Positions 26,396 through 45,800 of a stretch of 64,000 nt of DNA are shown in pieces (the stretch's first letter is position 1; each line of letters begins with the position of its first letter). Origin of the DNA: Pegea sp. RAD2-039 (taxonomy: Eukaryota; Chordata; Thaliacea; Salpida; Salpidae); the NCBI GenBank assembly GCA_034620365.1, contig JAQGEQ010000083.1, positions 124,001 to 188,000 on the forward strand, given 5' to 3'. The notes below the pieces were generated by a model. That model was not told the DNA's origin. It worked only from the letters and a program-made list of their open reading frames with translations, and did not search any database. Made by a program: the position numbers and the translations under genes.

Positions 26396-28973
26396 ATGAT
26401 AAAACTAAGATATAAGTTATTCTATATTGTTCTATTTGTTGCTATCATCTTATATATAAGTTTATGGAAAATTAACCTAGGTGTACACAGTTACTATTCC
26501 GAACTTTCAATAAAGAAAAATCAACTTGATAGTGGTGATAATACTGAAGAAAGTCATTTCAACTTAGTAAGTTTTCTATTCTTACTTAGATTTTTAATCT
26601 ATATTGAAATATATGAAAGTTGATAACGAGTTGTATTGCCTAAATCATTTCTATGAAAGAAAAAATACAAAATGTTATGTTATTTTCATTTGATAAAATA
26701 ATCTAATGTTGAAAAAAGTGAACCTATAATAATTTCTCAAATAAAACCTCTCATATTTGTAATGTTAATAGATGGGTTGCAGAAGAGAACTGGTAGAGCT
26801 TGCAATAGTTTCTGTGTTATATCATAAATCTTTTAATTATAACATTCGATTCTTTCTTGCATAATACATTATGTCAATTTGTTGACGCAGCAAAAGTTAG
26901 GTAATCCATGTAGCATTGCAAATCCAGAACAAATAGCGTTTCAAGATCAAAGTGAACACTAATTTTATTTACATGCAGTTTATATCTGTCAAATACTAAT
27001 GTTTATTAGTTTACTAAAACAAAAAACTTTTTTAGCATAATATGTATTCCTTACATATCTATTAAAAACCTATAAAGGGTTTAGTATATATTTGCTTTTT
27101 ATTACATCTTTATTACATTTATTACTAATTATTACAGCTTTCAGAGAGTAGTTTTATTATATCGTTATGATAAACTAAAAGAAATTTTTTTGAAAAGTAA
27201 TAACATATTTTGATAAATTGAAAGTAATCATTTATACCTTTCCATTTACTCATTAAATATTTAAATTAAATATTTACTTATTCCTCTTCTTATTAAAGTT
27301 TCTTACATTTTCAAAATCACAATTTCGTTTATTTATCAAAACTTCAGCTGTAATATGAAAATTATCGCGTAGTAAAATTTGATGAAGTAATAACTTTTTA
27401 CTCAACTATCATTTTATTTTAAATTAGTTTTTTTCAATCATTGCCAAGTAAATTATTTATATTTTATACCATATTGTTTCTTTAAAGTATTCAAAAGAAG
27501 CAGAATCGACAACAAATATAATCAAAGATAACTCAAATAAAAGCTCAACTAGTACTCAAGGAGTGATACTTTTCTCGTCTATGCGATCAGGCTCTACATT
27601 TATAGGAGAATTATTAAACCAATTTCCGAAAGTAAGCAGTAAAATTTGATAATTAGTTGTTGGTACGCAGTGGATGAAGTGTCTTTTTAATAGATTTTTT
27701 ATCTTTTTGAACCTTTACACCCCTTTGGTTGGAATATTTTACAAACAGATGAAAGAATGGATTTACTCCAAAATATTATGAGCTGTAACTTTGAGAAAGT
27801 TAAAGAGCAGTATAAAAACATAGTAAGCTAATGCGCTTCGATTTCATGTTAAAAATAAATGAGTCATCAGTACTGACTATCTTCGTAAGCTCTTTATAAA
27901 ACATGGTGCAATCGGATGTAGTATATGTATATAAAAAAATCTTATAACTTGATTAACTTATAATGACTAGTTGTAAAATTTATTCATACAAGAAATACAT
28001 TAACAATTTTTGAATAATGTTTTTGTGTTGTAAAAATTTGTATCTTAGTTTTTGTCCCTTTAACTACTTTGATAGTTTTTAATAATCTACCTTCAACTAT
28101 TGGTTACTCACTTTTAGATTAAAAATCTCGCTCTTAATGACTCTTCTGCCAAATGTGGATCTGACAACATTTGTTTCAAATATAAGAGCAAGTTTTTACA
28201 TCGAGATACAAATTTGTGCGATTTACCGAAAGCAACTTCCATCTTACATATGAAATGCCAAGTACCCTTTGAATCTGATCAGTTGAATTTAGCCTGCAAA
28301 CAAAGTCTTTTTCCTGCTGTGAAAGTAATTTTCTTTTTAATTTTAATTTATACAAAATTTAGAGCAAAATCAAAACTTTTTAATATAATTTTGTGGGTTA
28401 AATAGATAAAAATTTTATTAATTCAACACTTATTGCTGACAGATTATAGCTGAACCATTTGTCGAGTCCCTAGAAAAGTTTAGAAAAGATCTTCTTGGAG
28501 TTATTCGAATTATATATTTAGTGCGTGATCCCCGTGCTATTATCAGTTCTCAAAAGTTACTATTTGATGATTATGATATTATAAAACAAGCCAAAAGAAA
28601 TTGTGATTTAATGAGAAGGAATGTGGATTACATTAATTCAACGAGTCCTAACAACTACCTGTTGTTACGTTATGAAGATGCAAGTTCTACTCCGTACGAT
28701 GCTGCTAGTCGTGTTTACACTTTCTTAGGTATCACATTAATTCCTGAAGAAGTAAATGATTGGATAAAACTGAACACAGATTTTGACGGATATGATTCTT
28801 TTGGAACAATGAAGAAATCTAAAAAACATATTTCAAACTGGGTGCATGTATTGACGTTTGACGAAATTTTCATGATACAGACTATATGTAAAGATGTATT
28901 ACTGAAACTTGATTACATCGTTTTTCAAAATGAAACAGAATTACACAATAAAAATATGGGTACGTTTGTATAG
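26396..28973 (+). CDS. Golgi carbohydrate sulfotransferase (CHST1/3-type)
   Basis: Five exons in frame (26396-26566, 27488-27631, 27694-27822, 28118-28324, 28443-28973) give 393 residues, a usual length for the family. Residues about 5-25 form a signal anchor (LFYIVLFVAIILYISLW), giving type II Golgi topology. The PAPS 5'-phosphosulfate loop is SSMRSGSTF in exon 2, followed by FYLFEPLHP in exon 3. The 3'-phosphate site is YLVRDPRAIISSQ in exon 5, and YLLLRYED follows as in other family members. Such enzymes move sulfate from PAPS to GlcNAc, Gal or GalNAc on glycans and proteoglycans; the acceptor sugar cannot be told from this sequence. Exon 4 carries several cysteines (KCGSDNICF, LCDLP, MKCQ) likely forming lumenal disulfides. 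All four introns are phase 0. Confidence 0.88.
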
Positions 28974-30324
28974 ATATTACTAGTACTAAAAAGAGTGTAT
29001 TTTTAAAATAAGCTAACATAAATGTTAAGATATCTTAATGCATAATGGTAAGCTCATAAAAACTGTTATTGATTTTTAAATGAAACATAAAATTTCATCA
29101 TTGTTTAACCTGATAACAACTATAAAACAACAATGTATGGGAAAAATTGATATTTAAAACTTTTTATAATCAAACTTTATGCAGAATATGCCTCATTATG
29201 TAGAAATTATTAAGTATAAAAATGAAAAATTATCAAAAAATCTGTGATATCTATACATAAATTATCTTTATTTAAAAGTTGAATTTTATATTTTACTTTT
29301 TATAGAGATATATATTGTACTTTTAGAATGTCGATGTGTCTATGTTTTATCTACTAAATTGTTCATTCGACTTTTTTCATAAAACTGTTATAGCAGCATT
29401 TTATAAAGATTTTATTTGTATCTTCAATAAGTTATCTTCAAATTAAAAAAAAAGTATCAAAGTGGTTTCAAATACTTTATAGCCGCACATTTTTACTAAA
29501 ACTTAAATGAAAATCGACAAAGATTTATCTTTTTTTACTTTTACTTAATTAGAAACTAATAGCTAGTTAACTTGGTTTGAAAGTTTTACGACTGTATAGT
29601 ATCCTATATAGTATATGTATCATTATTGATTTGGGGACTTTATACAAGCAAAAGAATATAAAGTTAACTACGTCTCTTGTTAAGAAACTTTTTTAACTAC
29701 TTTATGTATTTGATCTTATTTCTAAGACACAGGTTTCTGTGAATGATATCAATCTCGTACTCAGTATAAGCTCCTATACAAGATTTCATAAAATTATTGG
29801 TCAAAGTAAAAAACTAAAATTACTTTAAAACTAAATAGTCTTGTGCTTATTTGATAACATAGCAATTGGAATACATTTATTTTAAAATTAACTTAATATT
29901 TGTGGTATGACAGTAAAGTATTTTGCTGCTGACCTAAATGTCATTCTCATATATACCGTTGTTATTCAGTAATAAGCTGTGTAATAGGAGTAGCGTATAT
30001 CGTTAGTAAACTTATCGTTGTTGTTAGTCGACTTATTAATATGAATAAAGCTCGATATAACGAGTCGTTATCATTACAATATTCTTATGGAATGTGACAA
30101 ATATTGAAAGATTTCCTGAAGAAAGGTTATATGCTTGTTAACTGCATGTCAAGAACTTACATCTACAGAATGACTACTACATTAAATAATTACCAGTTTT
30201 ATGCAAAACAAGTCCTTTCAAATAGGATTTTATAGAAAACTTGGGTTTCATATAAATTATAAATTCTATGTTTCCAACTTAATTATATATAAAAGGTATT
30301 ATTTATGAAAATGTATGTTAGCGA

Positions 30325-30365
30325 GAGGCACCCTCCTTTGCGTTTATTGTTATAAATAAATAAAA
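30325..30365 (+). repeat. Short dispersed repeat, copy B
   Basis: This 41-bp segment matches 17092-17132 at 33 of 41 positions without gaps. The shared core is GGCAC..CTC..T..GC.TTTATTG followed by an (A)TAAATAA-type tail, which resembles the 3' end of a retroposed element. No target-site duplication was identified. Confidence 0.45.
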
Positions 30366-30630
30366 GTTCTTAATAAAATCTACAATTTATGTAATCTTTA
30401 AGCCATAGTCAACTGTAAAATTTGCATCAGCTAAATATCAATTGTAGCTTTTACATCAATACACATCAACAGGTCTCACCGATAAGTTTAGTCACCATGT
30501 TATGTCTTGTTAAAAAGAAATCTTACTTTCAAAAGTTTGTTAAGCTCAAAAATTCGAATATAAAATGGTGCAAAACTAAATTAATTTATTTAAATATTTT
30601 CTAAAGATAAAATAGTTGATTTCAAATAAG

Positions 30631-30636
30631 TTTATT
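30631..30636 (-). other. Poly(A) signal of TRUB2
   Basis: TTTATT on the plus strand reads AATAAA on the minus strand, about 30 nt after the TRUB2 stop, implying a very short 3' UTR. Confidence 0.5.
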
Positions 30637-30665
30637 CTTTAAGAAATAAAACTAAGAAGTTAATT

Positions 30666-32552
30666 TTATGAATGACCAGATGTTCTTTCTTCTAACAATT
30701 GTAAATCAGTTTCATTTGAAAGGTTTTGAGGTAGTTGAAGTAAACTACTAGGACGACGATGTCTTCTGAATCTGCTTTTTTCATCTTGAATCAGTATTTG
30801 GTCATAATAGTTTATAGATTGAATGACTCTGTTTAAATTTCCAAGTTTGAAGCTTATTAAAGTTTGAGGATGTGATGAAAGGAAAATTCCATCACTACTT
30901 CTATGTACGCTTGTACAAACTGCCTTTGAATATAACCTTTCTCCAATATGATGAATGAGTGCTCTTAAGGCCTCACATGATTCATGAAGACAAACAATAT
31001 CTGAAAAAAATAATTACTGATAAAACTAATAGTAAAAAACAATTGAAGTTTGACAGTCAAACTTATAAAATCTATTTTCTTGAAATTTAGCTAAAATAAA
31101 TTTGAAATAAAATACCTACCTAAAGCAAATTCTGGTGGATTAAACTCAGTAAGTTTAATGTCTAAAAACATTGGTCCAAGAAATTGTTTAGGTCGAAGAA
31201 GACCTTTACAAGCCAATTCATAGGCTCGCTGACCAGATAAGTCAATATTTGCAGCTCTATTTAATGAGAAGTTTTTAATAAATTTTGTCAAAAAATTATA
31301 TTTTTTGATCATTACTATTTTAACCAGATCATAAAAAAACAAAATTCATGTTATAACTTACTCTAACATAGAGTTTCTATGAGAACCTTGTATCAATGAT
31401 ATAACTTTAATTAAATTTGTAGATTTAATATGATTCCAAGTTGCTCTACTCAAAACTTTCCCCTCTGGTGAGTAAGTTGTTGTTTCAAGACCTAGTCTTC
31501 CTCTAACTCGATATGTTCTTGGCATACTTTGATTTGAAATCATCGATAAAAGCCGAGCACCTTTAGCCTGGAGTCCAACTACTATAAATTGGAAACTGTA
31601 ATTTAGTTTTGGCCTTTCAGCATTTTTAACAAGTTGAAAATTGAATTATGCTGAGTGGTATGCTGATATTTTACAAAAAAATTGAAACTTTGAAATCATG
31701 AGCCAAGAGATCAAATTTATTTAGAAGAATTAGAAAATTTAAAACATTTAGTAATTTTTAAATGTTTTAACATCTTGATAATATATTTAAACATATACAA
31801 TATGCAAGTCTGTTTGAAAAAAATGATAATTTTTTATAATAATAATAATATAATAATTTATACTTTGAACATAAAAGTAATTAGTTTTGATTTTTATTTA
31901 AACCAATTAAGCTTCAAATTAATATAAAGATCAAAAACACAATTTGATGTATTTAATGCAGATTGATTTTGAAAAATTTTATAAAACTAAAAAGTAAAAT
32001 ATAAATACTTTGGACTCCAGATGCTTCATAATCTAAAACATGTCCGTAGCTCCAAGAAAGATCGTTTTCACTAAAACGAGGTCCTTGGACTAAAATTAGA
32101 AACAAACTTTAATAGTTTATTTAAATTATAAAAGAATTAAAATTCATCAGAAGTTTATAAACAAAGTAATATTGAGATACAAACCTAGAGGGTGATCAAA
32201 TAAGTCAACAGCATTTGTTGGTACAAGTTGTGATTGATTTTCTAACTCAGTGTCATGAAAATTGTTAAGAATTCTATCAACAGCATATGAAAGGTCATTT
32301 TTTTCTATGTCTTTTAGTTTTTTGAATTCTACCATGCATTTTATAGGTCTCTGTTCAAGTCCATTTAAACCTAAAAATTTACTATAGTTTTTTAAAAAGT
32401 AAATGAAAGTTAAAGAAGATTATAATAATTGTCTAACCATTGATAAGTTGAGCTGTCATTTGATCACTTAAGCTCTTCTTAGAAAGATAAGGAGGCTTAT
32501 ACACAGCAAAAACACCAGCTAATTTTCTGAATACTGTTGAAGCACTCGCCAT
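30666..32552 (-). CDS. TRUB2: TRUB2-like pseudouridine synthase (mitochondrial)
   Basis: Six exons on the minus strand, in transcript order 32438-32552, 32185-32370, 32009-32089, 31362-31581, 31120-31256, 30666-31000, give 357 residues (human about 331). The N terminus reads LAGVFAVYKPPYLSKKSL, as in TRUB2. GHVLDYEASGVQIVGL carries the TruB catalytic motif G-x-L-D-x-x-A-S-G-V with the nucleophilic Asp. YRVRGRLG, ISLIQGSHRNS and FNPPEFALG follow in family order. TRUB2 modifies uridines in mitochondrial mRNA/rRNA and takes part in mitochondrial RNA granules. The last exon adds a basic stretch (RFRRHRRPSSL) before the end. Its ATG is 517 bp from the 3' end of CHMP2B, which is on the same strand. 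An acceptor-like TTTCAAG lies 19 nt before the ATG. Confidence 0.92.
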
Positions 32553-33068
32553 TTTATAGAGTTACAGATTGCTTGAAATAAACAATGAAATTAGGAAATG
32601 AATAAGTATTTCAAAAAGAGATAAGCTATTCTAATTCATTTCTAAATAACAAACTTTAGATGGTTACAAATAAATCAAAATCTTAGAGACAGAAGGCAAA
32701 ATTAAATAAAGACTCTTTACAAGTTTTTATCAAAATTAAGAATATATCATTTAGAAAAAATGAATTAACCTCAAATGTATATAATTATCAATAAAATTAA
32801 TTCTTATTGTAAAAGTTATAGAAAATAAAATGAAGGATTACTGGATATAAAAATACATCCAATAACAAATTTGTTCAAATGAAGAATAAATTAAGAAATA
32901 AAAGTCAAAAACAACTGATTTCAAAAAAAGCTCACAAATAATGCAAGATAGCATGAAGAACAAATGTTATTACAAACTGTTATTCAAAAATATTTTATTT
33001 ATTTATTAATTGTTAAAACAGAAAAGAAACCATTTATACAAAAAGTAAGAAAGTGTTGATAAGGAAGG

Positions 33069-33710
33069 TTAGTCTAATGCACGTAATGAATTCAGCTTTG
33101 CCTCAATATCATCAACTTCTTTATCAGCTTGAGATGTCCCAGCTAGTTTACTATTAGGTACAGAAAGGTTATTCATTTTTCCAGTTATCTCAATACCAAT
33201 TTCTCCTAAGACTTGGTTAACAATAGCATCTTGTTCTTCCTCATCGCCAGACTCATCAAAGATATCTTCCATAGCATCATTCATCATTTCTTCAGTCATA
33301 TCCATTTTAGCATTTTCTCTTTGAAACTGTTGCATTGTTTGAGCCAATTTTTTAGTATCCATTTGTTTATTCACTTTAGCCATAGTCTTAGATGTCTTAC
33401 CCATGGCATTTGCCATTTTCATATTTGCGTTCATTGATTTAGCTTGAAGACTAATTGAACCAACTGTAGCACTAGTATTATATGATCGGTTTTTCTGCTT
33501 TCTTAGATTAACTAACTGTTTAGCCAATACAGCACAAGCTTGTTTATTCCCAGTCTTAGCAGCTTTTTTGATTTCTAGCTGAAGTTTTTTTTCTTCCTGA
33601 TCCATCTTATTTCTATCTCTTTCTAGTTCTCTTTTCACTTTTCTTAACTCCCTGTCTTGCTCCTTTACAAGCTGGTCGCTAGTTTTCTTTTTACCAAAAA
33701 TACCAGACAT
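33069..33710 (-). CDS. CHMP2B: ESCRT-III subunit CHMP2B
   Basis: A single uninterrupted frame of 213 residues, the same length as human CHMP2B. The basic N-terminal half (QDRELRKVKRELERDR, KQLVNLRKQKNRS) binds membrane in this family. The middle MEMTEEM-type segment appears as MDMTEEMMNDAMEDIFD, then an acidic linker GDEEEQDAIVNQVLGEIGIEI. The C-terminal VDDIEAKLNSLRALD matches the MIT-interacting helix position that recruits VPS4. CHMP2B polymerises with other ESCRT-III proteins in endosome budding, abscission and membrane repair. The absence of introns is unusual beside intron-rich neighbours and could reflect retroposition, but the full-length frame argues that the gene works. A minus-strand AATAAA lies about 65-75 bp downstream. 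Confidence 0.96.
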   Translation of the reverse strand: MSGIFGKKKTSDQLVKEQDRELRKVKRELERDRNKMDQEEKKLQLEIKKAAKTGNKQACAVLAKQLVNLRKQKNRSYNTSATVGSISLQAKSMNANMKMANAMGKTSKTMAKVNKQMDTKKLAQTMQQFQRENAKMDMTEEMMNDAMEDIFDESGDEEEQDAIVNQVLGEIGIEITGKMNNLSVPNSKLAGTSQADKEVDDIEAKLNSLRALD

Positions 33711-39897
<6,187 letters not shown>

Positions 39898-42800
39898 ATG
39901 AAAGCTACAGGAACAAAAACAGTTTTTGGAGAAAACATAACAAATTCAAAACCAAATCACTACGAAAATGGTGTACAAGTGAACAAAAATGGTTTGTTAT
40001 ATTAATTCTACTTAAATTGAATAATTTTATTTATGTTTTTAAAAACCATGCTGAAATATCTTCATGGATTAAGGTTTCAAAAATATAATCTTCAGACGTT
40101 TTGAATTATTCATGGTGACCTGAAACTTCCTTAATTAGGCTATAAATCGGTCTTTTCATAATTTATCAACTAATGATTTTTAGCTTGTGTAATTATATGT
40201 TTTACATCTATACATGATGTATCTTTATATATATATACAGAAACTCTTGAATAATGAATATAATTCATAATCAGGCATCATCTTGCTACTCATTAGTTTA
40301 TTTTATCCTATACCATTCAAGTTTTGATAAACATTTTCAGTTTTTATAATTAATCATTTTTGATTACTTGTTTAAAATGTTTAAAAAAAGGTTTTTTATT
40401 TAATTTAGTTGGTATTTGAGCTCAATAATTAACTCTATTCAATAGAAAAATGAAATGAAACTTAACCAATAAACATGTTTGGAATAATCATTCAAGTTGT
40501 CAAAATATTATCCATAACTCCCATAATTTTAATTTGTTTGTTTATATTTTAGATCAACAACCCAGTGTTATAGAGAGTTCCATTCCTTTTATGTCAACTT
40601 CCTCATCTACTTCAAGTATGAACAGTCAAAGTATAAAATGGAAAACTCGTTACAGAGAAAGGTAAACAGTTTTTTTTATTACGTATATACTAATTAGTAT
40701 CACATCTAATTTTAATAACTAGCATTAAACAAATATATAACGTAATCTATTATAATATTAGTAATGGTTACTTAAAGTGGTTTATTTATTTGTTTTACAT
40801 TTTCCTTATTTTTCTAAGAAATCAATCCGAAAATGAAAAGAAGAAAGGAAATAAATTTATCCGAGGAGTTTTGAATCGAGGAAGGTAAAAATATTTTATA
40901 GATCAAAGATTTTATAGATTGTTCATTCCCTCTCACAAAGTAACATTTGGAAGAATAATTAGTGATTGTATTCAACTTAAAGTTGGCTGATGTTTCAGTT
41001 TAGTTGTCTAACTTGTTATTAAAATCATATAAAAGTACCTTTAAAAAGGGTGCTTTACTGTATGCTGCTTGAAAAGTATGTTTTAGAAGAATTGTTTCTG
41101 TGTTATCAGCTTCTTAAATGACTGAAAAGAAATTGTTGGTATGCGAAAGCTCACTTAAATGTTTAACATTCTTTGGATATTTCTAAGGCTTGAAAGCAAG
41201 GTCGATTAAAAACATTAAAGCATCAAAAAATTCATTTGTTGACAAGTGCTCGGTTGAAGAGATGGCAGAAAAAAAAATTTCTGATTAAATAAAGAAAATT
41301 GAACTTTTTTATAATAACTTTTTCATATGCAACTTATTAACTTTGTGAAAGTTTACTTTTAGTTAGATTTTCAAGTAAGTTAGCTAACAAAATATCATCA
41401 AAGAACTTGAAAGCTTTCAATTGACTAGATTTTCTTTATAAACGAAAAAGTTTACTTCAAAATTTTAAGATGCTTATTATAAATCTTGTAAAGCATATAC
41501 TAAGCTGCTTACTAATAAAAGTAAGACTCATTAATTCAATCCAAGCACATAAGATTAATTTTTTCTATAGAACTCTTAGGAGGAATATCAGACATAAAAA
41601 TGTTGAAAACAATGAAAAGCGTGGACGAAGGTTATTAACAATGACTAATGATCAACGTTTAAGGATGTGCATACTTCGTGAAATCGTAGAAACAGAAAAA
41701 GATTATGTTGAACTATTAAGTTACATTTCCGAGGTAATTTCAATATATTCTATTGTATCAAGATCCATCAATTGTTTCTTTATAAATTATTCATTTAGTT
41801 TAATTGTTAAAATGCTATGTATGTTTAGCAAATAAGAGGTAAGATAATTGCTCAATCCAACCATTAGAAATGTCCTACCTTATAAGTCAGAGTCTAGCCT
41901 AAAAGTAATTTTTAATTGTTATTTATTAATCGAAATAAATATTACTTAACCAATAACAATTTTCAAAAAATATATATACCAACTTTGAAAATTAATTTCT
42001 ACAGTCATAATAGTTAATTACAGTCACATTAAGTTGATAAAAAGTATGATTTTTAAATGTGGTATAATAAAAACTATTTTTAGATATCTTTCATATTTAA
42101 TTTGATTACAGAATATCAAACCAGATTTACATAAAATCGCGCATCAAGGTATAAGTCCAATTTGTACGAAATCATGTGTCAATCAATTTCTTGGGAATAT
42201 TGATGAAGTTCATTTAGTTCACAAGAAGTTTCTTGAACAGCTTCAAGCCTGTACTAGTCCTTTTCCTTTTCACACTAACTTAATTGGAAAAGTTTTTCTT
42301 CAATTTGTAAGTTTATTTTTTTAATAAAATGGGTTAGTGACTGAAAAGTATATTTTGCTTCAAACATAGAACTAAATGTCAACTTCCATTTATTTATAAT
42401 ATTAGATACAAATTTGTTTCTAGATTTCAGATTTATTCGAGGCTTATAATTTATTCATGCCGTTTTGTTTTACAAAGTTTTTAATCTCATCAAAAGTTAT
42501 GTTGAGATGAAATTAAAACTATATTTTTAAAAGATTTCTTATTTATTTTCAGAAAGATGAGTTTCAATTATATGACACTTATTGCGTCAACTTCGCAATT
42601 GCTCAAAAAATTAGTTATGAATTGGAAAAAGATCCAGCGTTGAAAAAGCTAATTGAAGTTTGTTGCATTTACTTTTAAAATTTATAAAAAAATAGAATAG
42701 TTAACTTTAAAGAAACAACAATTTGGAATTACTTGAATTCAAATATAAATTCAGTCGATTGAAATTTTTTAGAATTCTTTATTTTGGAAAACAACGTCAG

Positions 42801-45800
42801 AAGATAGGCTATTTTTGAAAATCACTTAAACTATTTAGGGTACGCTGACAACTTATAAATGTAATAATATAAAAAATAATCTTTAATTTACATAGGTTTT
42901 GATTCATATTTAAAGACTATTTGATTTTGTATGGAATCTTATATCACATACTTAATTTGTAAGTTAGTTTGAGATTCGATGATTTAAGCTTATTAATTCT
43001 TAATTCATTTTAACTAGTTAAGCAACATTTAATTTAAATAGCCTAATCAGTAGTTAAATTAAAAAAGAAAATCATTTAAGAAATATGTTTTTGTTTAATT
43101 AGTGTAGACATTATCATTAACTAAAATACATTTCTTAAAAACAGTATTTAGTTGAATTTGGTATAAAAGTTATCCAAAATTACTTAAAGTAGAATTCAGT
43201 AAAAGCATAAATTAAAAGGAATAAATATAAGATTAGCAGGAGTTTAATCAGATCAGATGTCAATATTTCTCAATGTCTTGTATCATTTAATCCATTGCAA
43301 TTTTTCATTGAACAAATTTTGTAAGATGTGATGCTTTTTCAGTTTTCATATTATTTCAAGTTTTTGCTTCTATATTTACTTTTTGTAATTTTGTAGATGA
43401 TCTGACAACTTATCCTATTTTAACCGAATTTTAGTTTTTAGATAAGTCTACAAAATCGAACTTATTCATTTTTGCTCAGTTAAAAAAAATTAAAAAATTT
43501 ATAAGAGCTGAATTAACTCCAAATTAATTTTCTCAAGGATTTTACTTCTCATATCTATTAGACTTTTTTGAGCTGACTTTCAGTAAAATGATTATTACTT
43601 AGATATTCGAAATATTAGAGTATTGTAAAAATTATATAATATGATAGAAATGGAAGTCAGAATCAGCAACCAAATCTCGTAGCTATGTTAGATTGGAAGG
43701 ATTTATCATTTCGCCAGTTCAACGTCTTTGCAAATATCCTCTACTTCTTAGAGAGTTAATTAAAAGAACTCCACAATATCACGCAGATTTCAATGATACT
43801 ACAGAAGCTTTAAAGGTAAATTCAAATTTTTCAAACTACTTAGTTTTATAAATTAGTAAGCAACGATAAATTACTAAAATTTAAAGTACAGTAAAACTTG
43901 ATAATACAATTCCATTATAGAACTTTTAGGACACATGGAATAAACTTATATAATTAAATAGTAACCAATGATGATAACGTTTAAGTACTTTTTGAATCAA
44001 TAAAAATAAGCTTTACATTTGTTTTGTTTAATTTATAAACTGACTAAGTATGAAATCTACAAAGATTCATTTGTAAAAATTGTTTTCTATAGAACATTTA
44101 TACAAACTTTTTCAGCAAATGCACGACGTGACAGCGTCTGTGAATGAAAGTGAAAAAAAGGCAATTATTGTTCAAGCAGTTCGTGACTTGGAAAATGTAT
44201 ATGACAACTGGGAAAGGTCAGAGGTAAAAAAGCTTCTCAAAATGTGCTTAACGAACTTCAATTAATTAGAAATATGAGCTTTCTCTATTTGCATACTTTT
44301 TACTATTCTTATAGAATTTCAACTTGAATTTATATTGATGAGTGTACTTGCGAGGAATAATTAATGCTATTAATCAAACATTTAGAACAAATAAATTATG
44401 AAATGCAGAAATTATTTCTGATGAAAAACGTCGAAATAAAATGTAAAACTTCATCAAACATAAGCATTTATATGTATAATTATTAATGATTGAACAATAA
44501 AAAACCAAATATTGTTGCTGAAATGGCAGTTTTAATTTTTCAAGTAATTTTCCAAACAACTAGTTTCATCGATCAAATGAAATAGTAAATACAAACTTTA
44601 TAAATCTGACTTTAAATAGTCCATAAAAAGTTGTGAGTCAGCCAAGCTAATTTAAAAAGCCCATATTTATTTTATATAATGTCCACGTAGAATTTGAGCA
44701 AGAGTGGATTTCTAACGAAACGAGGAGGACTCACAAATAGTTCTTGGAACATTCGGTGGTTTACGTTGATCGGTTTTAAACTTTCATACTACAATGAGCC
44801 AGCAGATTTGAAGCCTCTTGGTATTGTTGATCTTACTTCATATGTTTCATTAAATGAGGATTCTGAGAAGGAAAGCGGAAGATCTTTTTGTTTCAGGTTT
44901 ATTTTTATTATATAAATATTTTAAATGAATATGTTTTAAAATAGAAACAAGATGTTCAGACACTTTCTTATTTTTTATCAGTTTTTAAAACCATATACTT
45001 TTAGTAAAGATATAGAATTTCAAATACCGATTAGAAATAGATAATTTTTATATACTTTACAATATGATCATTTAGTATCACGAGTCAATTATGCAAAGCT
45101 CTAACTACAAGGAGTTAGTCATAGCCGTATTATATTTTAATATATCGATATTATATATTAGTAATTATTCAGCATCCAGTTTTAAAAAACAGTTGATTTT
45201 TTACTCAAATAGTTTATCATGACATATGATAAATTAATTATTTCTAAATATTGTTTTCATCGTATTGTTAAAGTTTTAGCGACTTAAAAAATGTTTTGGT
45301 TTCTCTCATAGCTTAAAAAAAGCTTCTTGGCCCAACTGCTGATAAAACTTTAATAAATTATACGCCTTTTATATTATTAAAATGATATGGATGTTATTTT
45401 TAGCAGATTTTTTACTCTTGTTATTTATAGTATTGTACTTAAACAACTATTTAAATAGTTAAAACAATTTATTCAGCATAAATATGAAAAACAAGAGTCA
45501 TTACATGTATGCAACAAATGATGATGACAAACGTGAATGGCTGGATATAATACGATGGAAAATTCGATGTATTGAAAGGTAAGCTAATTCATAGTGAAGA
45601 TTTAGTACTTTTTAATTATTGCAACAATTTAAGGAATTTTCTTCAAACAATTTTAAAGTTTTTTCTTCACAATTGAAGATATATTATTTTTGTTAAGTCA
45701 TATGACTTTTATACAAGAAAGCTTGTTCATCTTGTCACAATAGAAACTTTAAATTAATATATTATTTGCAAAATCCTAGAGAAATACATTTTTAAATGAC

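Larger units (their letters stand above)
28974..30665. other. Intergenic between convergent sulfotransferase and TRUB2
   Basis: AT-rich, no coding signal. It contains a 41-bp copy of a dispersed repeat at 30325-30365 and the minus-strand poly(A) signal of TRUB2 at 30631-30636. Confidence 0.6.

Noticed and set aside
30051..30064. Palindrome CTCGATATAACGAG as a regulatory hairpin
   Set aside because: A 4-bp stem is expected by chance in this much sequence, and no gene element is nearby.
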